Below, piece after piece: positions 34,316 to 43,784 of a DNA stretch of 64,000 nt (its first letter is position 1; the number at the start of each line of letters is the position of its first letter). Below the pieces are notes generated by a model. That model saw only the letters and a list, made by a program, of their open reading frames with translations, was not told where the DNA came from and ran no database searches. The stretch is taken from contig NZ_KB913029.1 of the NCBI RefSeq assembly GCF_000384115.1, positions 964,907-1,028,906 of the forward strand. The letters are read 5' to 3'. This DNA comes from Sporichthya polymorpha DSM 43042 (GTDB taxonomy: Bacteria > Actinomycetota > Actinomycetes > Sporichthyales > Sporichthyaceae). The translations under genes were made by a program, and so were the position numbers.

Positions 34316-35743
34316 TCAGGTGTTCAGCACGGCGGCGCGTTCGAGCAACTCGTCCATCGAACGCTGGATGCCGGCCGCGATTCGATCGACGTCCGGAAGC
34401 GACTCCCGGTCGGTGGTGATGCCGAAGACGAGCTCGCCGTTGTAGCTGTAGACCGTGATCGAGGACCGCGCCCCGACCGGGAACGGCGGGGCGTAGTTCG
34501 CGATCCGCCGCAGCGGCCGGCCGAGCAGGTACAGCGGGATCGTCGGGCCGTGGACGTTCGTCACCGTCGTCTGCAGCGAGCGCTGCGGCATCGCCGAGCT
34601 CGCCCGCAGGTAGATCGCGTTCAGCGTCCCCGGCAGCACGGCCTGGATCTCGTTCATCGCGCTGACGGCGTCGGCCTGCGCGGTCTGCTTCAGCTCGGCG
34701 AGGTGGCCGCGGACGAACTCCAGCCGCGTCACCGGGTCGTCGACGTCGAGCGGCAGCCGCGGCATCAGCGCCGAGGCCTTGGTCTCCATGGTTCCGTCGC
34801 CGAGTGGCCGGCCCTCGGCGTCGCGCTCGCGCAGTGCGACGGGGTTCATCAGCCGCAGGTGCTTGCCCTTCACCTCCAGGCCACGGGACTCCAGGAGCTC
34901 GCGGAACCCGTCGAGCACGATCGTCAGCACGACGTCGTTGACGGTCCCGCCGAACGCGCCGCGCACGGTCTTGACGTCGGCGAACGGGATCGCGCAGAAG
35001 TCGAACGAGCGCGTCGGTCCGATCGGGCCGGTCAGCGGGCTGCGCAGGTCGGGCATCAGGTTGCGCCGGGTCAGCGCGAGGCCGGCCGCGCCGACGCGGG
35101 CGGCCTTGGTCACCGTCGAGGGACGTAACGAGCGCACCCGGCCGACGGCCTCCTTGCCGAGGCCGGTGACCGCATCGGTCGTCGAACGCAGCCGCGAGCG
35201 CGGGGCGACGTCCGCCCCCGCGGGCAGCGGCGGGAGCTCGGTCGTCGGGCCGTCCGGGGAGTCGTCGAACAGGATCGTCAGCAGCTGCGTCCCGGAGACG
35301 CCGTCGACCATGCTGTGGTGGATCTTCCAGAAGATCGCGAACTGGTCGTCGGACGGCCCGTCGGAGATGCCGTCGATCACGACGACCTCCCACAACGGCC
35401 GCGCGCGATCGAGCTGGACGGAGATCAGGTCGCCCACGACGCGGCAGAGCCCGTCGTGCCCCGGTTCGGGCGCGGTCACGGTGCGGACGTGCTCGGTGAT
35501 GTCGAAGTCCGGCGCCGGAACCCACTCCGGACGGTTGACGTGCAGCGGCGCCGGACGGGCGAGTTGGGTGTACCGCGGGATGCGCGCGATCTTCGGCGCG
35601 AGCGCCTTCGCGACCTCCTCGGCACTCGGCGCGGTGCCGTCGGCGAGCGCGAACCCACCGACGTGCATGTGGTTGCGCCCGTCCTCCTCGGTGTAGAAGA
35701 AGAACGCGTCGAGCGCCGACATCCGGTCGGGACCCTCAGGCAT
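34316..35743 (-). CDS. Wax ester synthase/diacylglycerol acyltransferase (WS/DGAT), copy 2
   Basis: The 475-residue protein has H-H-S-M-V-D-G in FWKIHHSMVDGVSGTQ, the PLWEVVVIDG segment and the family C-terminal part (TTVTNVHGPTIPLYLLGRPL). It catalyses acyl-CoA-dependent ester formation. I chose the first ATG (35743) because AGGAG lies six bases upstream; it overlaps the acyl-CoA dehydrogenase gene by eight bases. The three genes 36899 to 33010 form one minus-strand operon. Confidence 0.9.
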   Translation of the reverse strand: MPEGPDRMSALDAFFFYTEEDGRNHMHVGGFALADGTAPSAEEVAKALAPKIARIPRYTQLARPAPLHVNRPEWVPAPDFDITEHVRTVTAPEPGHDGLCRVVGDLISVQLDRARPLWEVVVIDGISDGPSDDQFAIFWKIHHSMVDGVSGTQLLTILFDDSPDGPTTELPPLPAGADVAPRSRLRSTTDAVTGLGKEAVGRVRSLRPSTVTKAARVGAAGLALTRRNLMPDLRSPLTGPIGPTRSFDFCAIPFADVKTVRGAFGGTVNDVVLTIVLDGFRELLESRGLEVKGKHLRLMNPVALRERDAEGRPLGDGTMETKASALMPRLPLDVDDPVTRLEFVRGHLAELKQTAQADAVSAMNEIQAVLPGTLNAIYLRASSAMPQRSLQTTVTNVHGPTIPLYLLGRPLRRIANYAPPFPVGARSSITVYSYNGELVFGITTDRESLPDVDRIAAGIQRSMDELLERAAVLNT

Positions 35744-36899
35744 GCCGGCTCCTCTCGATCAGCTGACGCACAATCACGTTCTTCTGGATCTCATTCGTCC
35801 CCTCGCCGACGATCATCAGCGGGGCGTCGCGGAAGTAGCGCTCGACGTCGAACTCGGTCGAGTAGCCGTACCCGCCGTGGATGCGGACCGCGTCGAGCGC
35901 GATCTTCATCGCCGCCTCGGACGCGAACAGTTTGGCCATACCGGCCTCGAGATCGACACGGTGCCCGGCGTCGAAGCGGCGCGCGGCGTACAGGGTGAGC
36001 TGCCGCGCCGCCTCCAGCGAGGTCGCCATGTCGGCGAGGTAGTTCCCGATCGACTGGTGCTGCCAGATCGGCTTGCCGAACGTCTCGCGGACCTGGGCGT
36101 AGGCGAGCGCGTCCTCGTAGGCCGCGCGCCCGACGCCAAGGGCGCGGGCCGCGACCTGCAGACGGCCGGTCTCCAGGCCCTTCATCATCTGCGCGAACCC
36201 GCGTCCCGGCTCCCCGCCGAGCACGCTCGAGGCCGGCGTCCGGTACCCGTCGAAGATCAGCTCGCACGCCTCGACGCCCTTGTAGCCAAGCTTGGGCAGG
36301 TCCTTCGAGACCGTCAGGCCGGGTCCGGACTCGCAGAGCAGCACCGAGATCCCGCGGGACGCGGGCTGGGCGTCGGGGTCGGTCCGGCAGAGCAGCGCGG
36401 TCAACCCGGCCCGGCGGGCGTTGCTGATCCACGTCTTCGCGCCGTCGACGACGTAGTCGCCCCCGTCGAGCCGCGCGGTCGTCGTCAGGGCCTGCAGGTC
36501 GGAGCCGCCGGCGGGCTCGGTGAGCGCCATCGTCGCCCGGACCTCGCCGGTGGCCAGGCGCGGCAGCCACGTCTTCTGCTGCTCGGGCGTCCCGAAGTGC
36601 GTGAGCAGCTTGACCACCACGGTGTGCCCGCCCATCGCGCCGGCCAGGCTCATCCACCCGCGCGAGAGTTCCTCGGTGACGAGGACGTAGCAGGGCATGC
36701 TCACGTCGGTCCCGCCGAACTCCTCCGGCACCGCGAGGCCGTAGATCCCGAGCCGCTTCATCGCCTCGATGAGCGCCTCGGGGTAGGTGTTCGCGTGCTC
36801 CAGGTCGCGGACCACCGGGCGGACCTCGCGGTCGACGAAGTCCGCGACGGTGCGGACGATGTCCCGCTCGGGGAGATCGAGGTCGTCGAGGGAACTCAC
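35736..36899 (-). CDS. Acyl-CoA dehydrogenase (complete, single-gene type)
   Basis: The 387-residue protein has all three domains. ATMALTEPAGGSDLQALTTT and KTWISNARRAG form the FAD/substrate site, and the C-terminal MIVGEGTNEIQKNVIV carries the catalytic glutamate of the medium/short-chain type. It oxidises an acyl-CoA at C2-C3. The start is a GTG at 36899. It heads the operon with the two WS/DGAT genes and is divergent from the phosphohistidine-swivel gene across an AT-rich motif. Confidence 0.92.
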   Translation of the reverse strand: MSSLDDLDLPERDIVRTVADFVDREVRPVVRDLEHANTYPEALIEAMKRLGIYGLAVPEEFGGTDVSMPCYVLVTEELSRGWMSLAGAMGGHTVVVKLLTHFGTPEQQKTWLPRLATGEVRATMALTEPAGGSDLQALTTTARLDGGDYVVDGAKTWISNARRAGLTALLCRTDPDAQPASRGISVLLCESGPGLTVSKDLPKLGYKGVEACELIFDGYRTPASSVLGGEPGRGFAQMMKGLETGRLQVAARALGVGRAAYEDALAYAQVRETFGKPIWQHQSIGNYLADMATSLEAARQLTLYAARRFDAGHRVDLEAGMAKLFASEAAMKIALDAVRIHGGYGYSTEFDVERYFRDAPLMIVGEGTNEIQKNVIVRQLIERSRHA

Positions 36900-36946
36900 G
36901 CACTCACTATCTCGGGACGGGGCCTGGCGGAAAAAGCACGAGTGCT

Positions 36947-36976
36947 CAATGATATATCCCTAGACTAATTTTCCGG
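36947..36976 (+). promoter_or_regulatory. AT-rich promoter/operator motif, copy 4
   Basis: CTCAATG-N10-AGACTAATTTTCC lies between the acyl-CoA dehydrogenase (minus) and the swivel-domain gene (plus). TAGACT (36961-36966) is 18 bases from the GTG start of the latter. It is the closest relative of copy 3 and shares CTCAATG-N10-AGACTA with copy 5. Confidence 0.6.
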
Positions 36977-36984
36977 GAGGAACC

Positions 36985-38724
36985 GTGGTCGACATCGCGC
37001 AACCCTGGGTCGTCGACAGCCCCCTCAGCACCCGGTTCCCGGTCTACACCCGCGCCAACGCGGGCGAGGTGAGCCCGACGGTCGCGACACCACTGTTCTG
37101 GTCGCAGATCGGCGGCCCGCCGGCCGAGCAGGTGTGGAAGCGGGTTCTCGCGGACTTCGGCGCCTTCGACCTCGACGAGTTCCGCGCCGACGCCATCGAC
37201 ATCCAGGGGATGCTGCACGGCTACGTCTACCTGAACCTGTCGAACCTGCGGGTGTTCGGCGCGCGTATGCCCGGCGCCTCGCCCGAGCTGATGGACCGCA
37301 CCTACCTCGGCGAGCGTCCCGACGTCCCGCCCTACGAACCGCACCCGGACGACGCGAAGCCCGAGTACACCGAGCGGATCCTCGCGACCGTCGACCGTGT
37401 CTTCGCGACCGAGCACCGCGACGACCTCGTCGAACTCGCGGCCGAGGCCGAGCGCATCCGCGGCGCCCGGCCGGACTACTCCGCGCTCTCCGACGCCGAC
37501 CTCGTCGCGCTCCAGCGCGAGCGGATGCAGCAGTACCGACCGTTCCTCTACGCGCACCTGATGCTGGTCTACGAGGGGTCGCTGGTCACGGGTCTGCTCG
37601 AGACGACGCTGGCGCCCCTCGGCGACCCGACCCTGGTCGCGCGGGTGCTCTGCGGCCTGGGGAACATCGCCTCGGCGGCGCCGTCGGCGGCGTTGTGGCG
37701 CCTGTCGCGCCTGGTCACGCGCTCCCCCGCGCTGACCGCCGCGTTCGACGCCGGGCTCGACGGCGTGCTCGACCGCATCGCTGCCCTCGACGACCAAGCC
37801 GCGACGGAGTTCCGCGCGGGCTGGGAGCAGTTCCTCCACGACTTCGGCTCGCGCTCGGCGATGGAGTGGGAGGCGATGCCGCAGACGTGGGAGACGCATC
37901 CGCAGATCCCGCTCGGGCTCCTGGAGCGGATGCGCCTGCAGCCCGACGACCGCGACCCCGAGGCCCAGTCCCGTCGGCTCGCGGCCGAGCGCGAGGCGCT
38001 GACCGCGGACCTGCGCGCGAAGCTCGCCGACCAGCCCGAAGCCCTCGGCGCACTGGAGCTGGCGCTGCGCCTGTCCGGCGTCTTCATGCCGGCGCGGGAG
38101 CTGTCGAAGTCCAACCTGATCCGGGTGCTCCACGAGGCGCGCCTCCCGATCCGGGCGCTCGCGCAGCGGTACGTGGAGTCCGGCCTCTTTCACCGACCGG
38201 AGGACATCACGATGCTCCGCGAGGACGAGCTCGACGCGTTCGTCGCCGACCCGGCGTCGATGGTGCCGACGATCCAGGAGCGATGGGCCTGGCACGCCGC
38301 GCTCTCCGAGCGGGAGCCGCCGTACATCGTGACGGCGGGCGAGGTCCCGCCGGTGACGTCGTGGCCGTTGCGCTCGGAGCCGAACGTCGTGCCGGCGCGC
38401 TCGGGCGATGCGCTCACCGGCCTGCCCGCCTGCCCGGGCGTCGCGACCGGCCGGGCGCGGATCATCACCGACCCCGCCGACTGCGGCGACCTCGAGCCCG
38501 GCGAGATCCTCGTCGCCCCGATGACCGACCCGGGCTGGACGCCGTTGTTCACCTCTGCCGAGGCGGTCGTGGTCGACATCGGCTCGACGATGTCGCACGC
38601 TGCGATCGTGTCCCGTGAGCTCGGGATCCCCTGCGTGCTCGGGGTGCAGCACGCCTCGGTGCGGATCCCCAATGGCGCCCAGCTGACCGTCGACGGCACC
38701 GCCGGGATCGTGACGGTGCACTGA
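36985..38724 (+). CDS. PEP-utilising/phosphohistidine-swivel protein without ATP-grasp domain, copy 1
   Basis: The 579-residue protein starts with YTRANAGEVSPTVATPLFWS, like the start of the substrate-binding part of rifampin phosphotransferase. It continues as a long helical region and ends with a swivelling phosphohistidine domain (about 490-579) whose histidine is in STMSHAAIVSRELGIP. The N-terminal ATP-grasp domain of rifampin phosphotransferase and PEP synthase is absent, so phosphate must come from another protein or the domain has another role. GTG 36985 has GGGAGG upstream. Its stop overlaps the lipocalin-like gene. Two paralogues are at 49824 and 54768. Confidence 0.8.
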   Translation: MVDIAQPWVVDSPLSTRFPVYTRANAGEVSPTVATPLFWSQIGGPPAEQVWKRVLADFGAFDLDEFRADAIDIQGMLHGYVYLNLSNLRVFGARMPGASPELMDRTYLGERPDVPPYEPHPDDAKPEYTERILATVDRVFATEHRDDLVELAAEAERIRGARPDYSALSDADLVALQRERMQQYRPFLYAHLMLVYEGSLVTGLLETTLAPLGDPTLVARVLCGLGNIASAAPSAALWRLSRLVTRSPALTAAFDAGLDGVLDRIAALDDQAATEFRAGWEQFLHDFGSRSAMEWEAMPQTWETHPQIPLGLLERMRLQPDDRDPEAQSRRLAAEREALTADLRAKLADQPEALGALELALRLSGVFMPARELSKSNLIRVLHEARLPIRALAQRYVESGLFHRPEDITMLREDELDAFVADPASMVPTIQERWAWHAALSEREPPYIVTAGEVPPVTSWPLRSEPNVVPARSGDALTGLPACPGVATGRARIITDPADCGDLEPGEILVAPMTDPGWTPLFTSAEAVVVDIGSTMSHAAIVSRELGIPCVLGVQHASVRIPNGAQLTVDGTAGIVTVH

Positions 38725-39944
38725 TGGCCGACGTCTCGCAGTCGGGCATCCCGCTCTCCCCCTACGACGAGCTGCCGGTCCATCAGACGACGCGGCCGCT
38801 GTCGGTGGTGGCGAACACCGACCCCGGCTTCGACGACGGCTACTTCTTCGGCGCCTTCTGCGCCGAGCTGTCGACGTTCCTGTTCTGCGGCCTGCGCGTG
38901 AACCCGAACACCGATCTCGTCGGCGGGTACGTCGGCCTGAACCGGAACGGGCGGCAGCGCACGGTGCGGTTCTCCCGGACCTGGCGCGAGCTCTGCGACA
39001 CCCGCATCGGGCCGTTCGGGTTCCGCATCGTCGAGCCGTACCGCGAGATCGTCCTGACGCTGGATCAGAATGCGTCCGGCCTGGCGATGGAGCTGCACTG
39101 GCTCGGCCTCTCCCCCGCCTACACCGAGGCCCATCACCTCGCGACCCACCGCGGCCGGCCGACCACCGACCAGACCCGCTACGTCCAGGCCGGAACGGTG
39201 GCGGGCTGGATCTCCCTCGACGACGAGCGGATCGAGGTCGAGCCCCGCCGTTGGTGGGGCAGCCGCGACCACGCGTGGGGGCTGTACTTCGAGCGTCCGC
39301 CGCTCGCGCCGGACGGCCGATGGCTCCCGCCCCGGGCCGCGGAGGGTGTCCCGCGCGCCCTGCGGTTCTGGACGCTGTTCGGCGCGACCGGCGACGACGG
39401 CACCACGCTGTCCGGGTTCTACGCGATCCACGAGGACCCGGACGGCCGCCAGGTCCCGATGAACGACACCTTCGGCACGCCGTTCGAGGGCCGGTTCGCG
39501 GTCGGCTGGGACGACGAGGTCGTCGACCTGGTCGCCGGGCGGCACGAGCTCACCTTCGTCCCCGGCACGCGGCTGATCGCCGCCGCGCGCATCGTGCTCA
39601 CCGACGCCGCGGACGGGGAATGGGTGCAGACGGTACGGCCCGCGGGCCCGCCGTGGGTGACGTCGACGATCGGCTACCAGGCCGGCAGCTGGCGGGACGG
39701 GGGGTCGATGCGGACCTACCACGGCCCGGGGGTCAGTCTGGAGTTCGACGAGTTCGACTTCTCCGTCCAACCCGTCGACCACGAGCTCTACGACGGCACG
39801 AAGCAGCCCGGCCTGATCGGGAAGGAGTACGTCTCGGAGGTTGTCACCACCGCCCCCGACGGGCGCACCTGGACCGGCGCCGGCCACACCGAGCTGTTCC
39901 TGGACGGCCGCTTCTCCCCCTACGGATTCGAAAGCCAGGCATGA
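38724..39944 (+). CDS. AttH/CrtC-like lipocalin-fold protein, second paralogue
   Basis: The 406-residue protein is beta-rich, lacks a signal peptide, and shares several blocks with the protein at 23965: LPVHQTTRPLSVVANTDPGF versus FFTHQTSLPHAMVATSDPSW, and RRWWGSRDHAWGLYFERPP versus DTWWGERDHSWGTRPLP. The fold call (AttH/tocopherol-cyclase/CrtC lipocalin type) is tentative. It overlaps the swivel-domain gene by one base and the hotdog thioesterase by four, so all three are made together. A substrate-carrier or hydratase role is possible. Confidence 0.6.
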   Translation: MADVSQSGIPLSPYDELPVHQTTRPLSVVANTDPGFDDGYFFGAFCAELSTFLFCGLRVNPNTDLVGGYVGLNRNGRQRTVRFSRTWRELCDTRIGPFGFRIVEPYREIVLTLDQNASGLAMELHWLGLSPAYTEAHHLATHRGRPTTDQTRYVQAGTVAGWISLDDERIEVEPRRWWGSRDHAWGLYFERPPLAPDGRWLPPRAAEGVPRALRFWTLFGATGDDGTTLSGFYAIHEDPDGRQVPMNDTFGTPFEGRFAVGWDDEVVDLVAGRHELTFVPGTRLIAAARIVLTDAADGEWVQTVRPAGPPWVTSTIGYQAGSWRDGGSMRTYHGPGVSLEFDEFDFSVQPVDHELYDGTKQPGLIGKEYVSEVVTTAPDGRTWTGAGHTELFLDGRFSPYGFESQA

Positions 39945-40435
39945 CAGATCAGACGCTGGAACCCCTCGCCCCCGAGATCGACCACCTGACCAACCGCCCC
40001 GGCCCGGAGGCACCCTCCGCGGAGTGGGCGGAGTGGGCCAACGGCACCGCCCAGCTGCGCGGCCTCGGCATCGCCTGCACGGCGGCCGGGGTCGGGTCCG
40101 GGGAGTTCACCGTCGAGACGGTCCCCTACCCGCCGAACCCCAACGGGTCGGTGAACGGTGGGATGCTCTCGGCGATCGCGGACCAGGTGATGGGCGTGCT
40201 CACCGCGATGGCGTGCCCGCCCGGGTACCTCGCGGCCACCGCGTCGCTGCACATCCAGTTCCACCGGCCCGCCTACGCCCCGCTCGACGTGCGCGGGCAG
40301 CTGCTGCCGGGCGGAAGTCGCGTCAAGTTCGTGGAGGTCGTTCTCCGCGACCGGACGGGCGAGCACTGCGCGACGGCACAAGGCACGATGATCGTCGGCG
40401 GCGCCGCCCGCCCGGAGTCAGGAGAGAGCCGATGA
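39941..40435 (+). CDS. PaaI-type hotdog thioesterase
   Basis: The 164-residue protein contains the hotdog helix motif NGSVNGGMLSAIADQVMGVL and the strand ATASLHIQFHRPAYAPLDVRG, matching PaaI-like acyl-CoA thioesterases. It should hydrolyse a CoA thioester to free acid and CoA, possibly relieving CoA trapping in the pathway. It overlaps both neighbours by four bases (ATGA). The N-terminal 30 residues are not part of the fold. Confidence 0.82.
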   Translation: MTDQTLEPLAPEIDHLTNRPGPEAPSAEWAEWANGTAQLRGLGIACTAAGVGSGEFTVETVPYPPNPNGSVNGGMLSAIADQVMGVLTAMACPPGYLAATASLHIQFHRPAYAPLDVRGQLLPGGSRVKFVEVVLRDRTGEHCATAQGTMIVGGAARPESGESR

Positions 40436-41865
40436 CCGACGTCTCGCCCGATGTCGACGTCCTCGTCGTGGGGTCCGGCGCGGCCGGGCTGTGCGCGGCG
40501 CTGGCCGCGGTCGAGCACGGCGCGCACCGGGTGCTGGTCGCGGAGGGTTCACCGGAGGTCGGAGGCTCCTCACGGCTCTCGGGCGGAATCGTGATGGGCA
40601 GCCGCAGCGGCGTCCAGCACGCGAACGAGATCTACGAGGACGAGGACGCCCTCTTCCACGACTACCGCTCGCTGATGCGGTGGGACGTCACCGCCGGGCC
40701 GGTCCGGAAGTTCGCCCGCCGGTCGGGCGAGACGATCGACTGGCTGGCCGCCCACGGCGTTCCGTTCTTCGATCGACTGATCTTCGGCGGCGAGGAGCGG
40801 GCGCCGCGCTCCCACGCCGTCGACGGAGGCGGGCAGGCGCTGATCGACGCGCTGCACCGGGCCGCGACGGCCCGTCAGATCGACATCGCGCTCGGGCAGC
40901 GGGTGGACCGCCTGCTCGTGGAGGACGGTCGCGTCGTCGGCGTCGCCGTCGGGGACGACGAGATCACCGCCGGCGCCGTCGTCCTCGCGACCGGCGGGTT
41001 CGGGGCCGCGCCGGAGAAGATCGCGGAGCTGTTCCCGTCCGCGTGGGACCCCGAGCGGACCTGGTACATCGGGCACGACGGCGCCCGCGGCGACGCGCTC
41101 GACCTCGCGGGCGCGCTCGGCGCGCAGGTGACCGGCCACGACCGCGGGCTGCGCACGCTCGGCCCGGGCGGCACGTTCGTCAACGAGGCCCTGCTGCCGG
41201 GGTGGGTCGTGCTGCTCGACCCGAATGGCCACCGCTTCGCCGACGAGACCGCGCCGTACGGGATCCTCGACAACGCGGTGCGCGCGCACGGCAACCGGTG
41301 CGTCGCGTTCCTCGACGCCGCGGCGTTGCAGCCACCCGCCGAGCTCGCCGACCGCTACCGCGACGCCTACAAGCAGGTGTGGCCGAACCACGCCCCGTTC
41401 TCCCCGCGGCACTACAAGACCGAGATGATCGAGTTCCTGCTCGGCCAGAAAACCGCGTTCGTCGCCGACGACCTCGCCTCGCTCGCCGTCGAGGTGGGGC
41501 TGGACCCGACCGCCGTGGTCGGCGAGATCGACCGCTACAACGGTTTCGCCGACGCGGGCACCGACGCCGACCACGGCAAGGCGGGCAAGTTCCTGCTGCC
41601 GCTGCGGACTCCGCCGTTCTACGCGGTGCCGCTGTACCCGATCACGGTGAACCTCACCGGGGCCGGGTTGCGCATCGACGACTGCGCGCGCGTGATCGGC
41701 GCGGACGGGCGCCCCGTGCCCGGACTGTTCGCGGCCGGAGAATGTGTCGGCGGCCTGCTCGGGCCGCTCTACATGGGCAGTGGCAACTCGCTCGGCCTCG
41801 CGACCGGCGTCGGCCGGATCGCGGGCGAGGAGGCCGCGGCCCTGGCGACGGGAGCTGCTCACTGA
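40432..41865 (+). CDS. FAD-dependent dehydrogenase, fumarate reductase/3-ketosteroid dehydrogenase type
   Basis: The 477-residue protein has an N-terminal FAD-binding Rossmann motif (VLVVGSGAAGLCAALAA), GGSSRLSGGIVMGS, and a C-terminal FAD-contact segment with GLFAAGECVGG and GSGNSLGLATGVGRIAG. These are typical of the fumarate reductase/KstD flavoprotein family, which removes or adds hydrogens next to a keto group. It is co-translated with the thioesterase and the epoxide-hydrolase-like protein. A 3-ketosteroid-like or enone substrate is plausible but not proven. Confidence 0.85.
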   Translation: MTDVSPDVDVLVVGSGAAGLCAALAAVEHGAHRVLVAEGSPEVGGSSRLSGGIVMGSRSGVQHANEIYEDEDALFHDYRSLMRWDVTAGPVRKFARRSGETIDWLAAHGVPFFDRLIFGGEERAPRSHAVDGGGQALIDALHRAATARQIDIALGQRVDRLLVEDGRVVGVAVGDDEITAGAVVLATGGFGAAPEKIAELFPSAWDPERTWYIGHDGARGDALDLAGALGAQVTGHDRGLRTLGPGGTFVNEALLPGWVVLLDPNGHRFADETAPYGILDNAVRAHGNRCVAFLDAAALQPPAELADRYRDAYKQVWPNHAPFSPRHYKTEMIEFLLGQKTAFVADDLASLAVEVGLDPTAVVGEIDRYNGFADAGTDADHGKAGKFLLPLRTPPFYAVPLYPITVNLTGAGLRIDDCARVIGADGRPVPGLFAAGECVGGLLGPLYMGSGNSLGLATGVGRIAGEEAAALATGAAH

Positions 41866-42245
41866 TGACGTACGCAAGCCTTCCCCCGGCGATCGTCGGG
41901 TTCCTCGCGGCATTGGAGCGCCGGGACCTCGACGGCGTCCTCGACCACTTCACCGCCGACGCGACCTACGCCTACGCGATGCCGCTGCCGGCCCTGGAGG
42001 GCCGGGAGGCGATCGGCGCGATGTTCGGCAAGCTCCTCGTCGAGGCCGAGGCCGTGCGCTGGGACATCGTCGGGTACACCGTCGATGGCGACCGGGTCTG
42101 GACCGAGCGCGTCGACCGCTTCACCTTCGCCGGTCGTGAGGTGCCGATCGAGGTCGCCGGGATCTTCGAGCTGGCGGGCGAGAAGATCCGCGCCGTGCGC
42201 GACTACGTCGACATGGCCACCTGGCGGGAGCGGAAGGACGCATGA
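41865..42245 (+). CDS. SnoaL-like protein resembling limonene-1,2-epoxide hydrolase
   Basis: The 126-residue NTF2-fold protein contains ERVDRFTF and IRAVRDYVDMATW. These match the R-x-D and WRDYFD segments that carry the Arg-Asp-Asp catalytic residues of limonene-1,2-epoxide hydrolase; here the position before the second Asp motif is Val rather than Trp. It could open an epoxide made by one of the nearby oxygenases, or catalyse a related isomerisation. Its ATG overlaps the dehydrogenase stop and its end overlaps the acyl-CoA synthetase. Confidence 0.7.
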   Translation: MTYASLPPAIVGFLAALERRDLDGVLDHFTADATYAYAMPLPALEGREAIGAMFGKLLVEAEAVRWDIVGYTVDGDRVWTERVDRFTFAGREVPIEVAGIFELAGEKIRAVRDYVDMATWRERKDA

Positions 42246-43747
42246 CGTTCGCCGCCCGCCTCGCGGCCGAGCGCCCCGACGAGGTCGCTCTCCGGGCGCC
42301 CGACGGGGACTGGACCTGGGCCCAGGCCGACGCCGCCCTGCGGCCGATGGTGAACGGGCTGCTCTCCGCGCGGTACCGCCCGACCCGGCGGGTCGCGGTC
42401 TACGCCGAGAACAGCGGGCGGACCCTGCTCCACTACGCGGCCGCGACCCTGGCCGGGTGCTCGGCGGTGGCGGTCAACTTTCACCTCACGCCCGAGGAGA
42501 CCGCGTACATTCTGACGCACAGTCAGACCGATCTGCTCATCGTGGACGACGTCACCGCGGAGCGTGGGATGACCGCCGCCCGGCTGGCGGGCGTGCCCGC
42601 GGTCGTGGGCGGCTCCGGGGCGGTCACCGGCGTCATCTCGCTCGCGCAGGCGGCCGCGTTCGCCGGGGACGACGAGCCGCCGACGACGCAGGAACCCCGC
42701 CCGACGATGGTCTACACGTCGGGCACCACGGGCACCCCGAAGGGCGTCGAGCTGCCGCTGACGTCGTGGGTCGGTGGGGCGAACATCGACGAGCACCTCG
42801 AGCGGCTCGCACAGAACTCGATGGTCGCGCACGGGCGGCACCTCGTCGTCGGGCCGATGTACCACTCGGGGCCGATCACCGGCACGCGCCTGTTCCTCGG
42901 CGGGACGCCCGTCACGGTGCTCGGCCGGTTCGACGCCGAGAAGTTCCTCGCGACGATCGAGCGCGACCGCATCGGGTCCTCGATCGTCGTGCCCACGCAC
43001 CTGCAGCGGGTGATGGCGCTGCCGCCCGAGGCGCGCGACCGGTACGACCTGACGTCGCTGAAGTTCCTGCTTCAGGTCGGCGCGAAGTTCCCCGAGCCGG
43101 ACAAGCGCGCGACGATCGAGTGGCTGACGTCGCGCGGGCTGCCCGACGTGCTCTGGGAGTCGTACGGCGCGTCCGAGGTCGGGACGACCTGCATGATCAG
43201 CGCCGCCGAGTGGCTCGAGCGGCCGGGCTCCGTGGGCCGGGCGATCCCGCCGTTCGAGGCGAGCATCCTCGACGACGACGACAAACCGGTGCCCCCCGGG
43301 ACCGAGGGACGGTTGTTCTTCCGCGCGCCGGCCGGTCACGGGCTGCGGTACGTCGACGGGCCGGGCACCGGGGACGGCGAGCCCTTCACCCTCGGCGAGA
43401 TCGGCGTGATGGACGACGAGGGGTACGTCTGGATCACCGACCGCGCCTCGGACATGGTCGTCTCCGGGGGCGTGAACATCTACCCGGCCGAGTCCGAGAA
43501 GGTCCTGCTCGACCACGAGGCCGTGGCCGAGGTCGCGTGCATCGGCGTCCCGCACCCGGACCTCGGCGAGGCGCTGCACGCGGTGGTCGTCGCGACCGGC
43601 GCGGTGACCGCGGAGGACCTGCTCGACTACTGCCGCGAGCGGTTGACGCTCTACAAGTGCCCGCGCACGGTGGAGTTCGTCGACGCCTTGCCGCGCACGC
43701 CCGTCGGCAAGCTGGACAAGAAGGCGTTGCGGGCCGCTCGCCGATAG
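42242..43747 (+). CDS. Acyl-CoA synthetase (AMP-forming)
   Basis: The 501-residue adenylate-forming enzyme has the motif TMVYTSGTTGTPKGVELPL, the WESYGASEVG motif, GYVWITDRASDMVVSGGVNI in the hinge, and the C-terminal lysine in TPVGKLDKKALRAARR. It makes an acyl-CoA from a carboxylic acid and ATP. It is the last gene of the six-gene plus-strand operon starting at 36985. The substrate is not determined. Confidence 0.9.
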   Translation: MTFAARLAAERPDEVALRAPDGDWTWAQADAALRPMVNGLLSARYRPTRRVAVYAENSGRTLLHYAAATLAGCSAVAVNFHLTPEETAYILTHSQTDLLIVDDVTAERGMTAARLAGVPAVVGGSGAVTGVISLAQAAAFAGDDEPPTTQEPRPTMVYTSGTTGTPKGVELPLTSWVGGANIDEHLERLAQNSMVAHGRHLVVGPMYHSGPITGTRLFLGGTPVTVLGRFDAEKFLATIERDRIGSSIVVPTHLQRVMALPPEARDRYDLTSLKFLLQVGAKFPEPDKRATIEWLTSRGLPDVLWESYGASEVGTTCMISAAEWLERPGSVGRAIPPFEASILDDDDKPVPPGTEGRLFFRAPAGHGLRYVDGPGTGDGEPFTLGEIGVMDDEGYVWITDRASDMVVSGGVNIYPAESEKVLLDHEAVAEVACIGVPHPDLGEALHAVVVATGAVTAEDLLDYCRERLTLYKCPRTVEFVDALPRTPVGKLDKKALRAARR

Positions 43748-43784
43748 GTGTTTGCATCCGACCCCGTCGTGTCAGGGGTTAAGG

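Noticed and set aside
36946..38721. A 591-codon minus-strand frame opposite the first swivel-domain gene
   Set aside because: It is compositionally a GC shadow (Arg/Gly/His-rich) with no motif, and it would overlap a gene with a conserved phosphohistidine domain.
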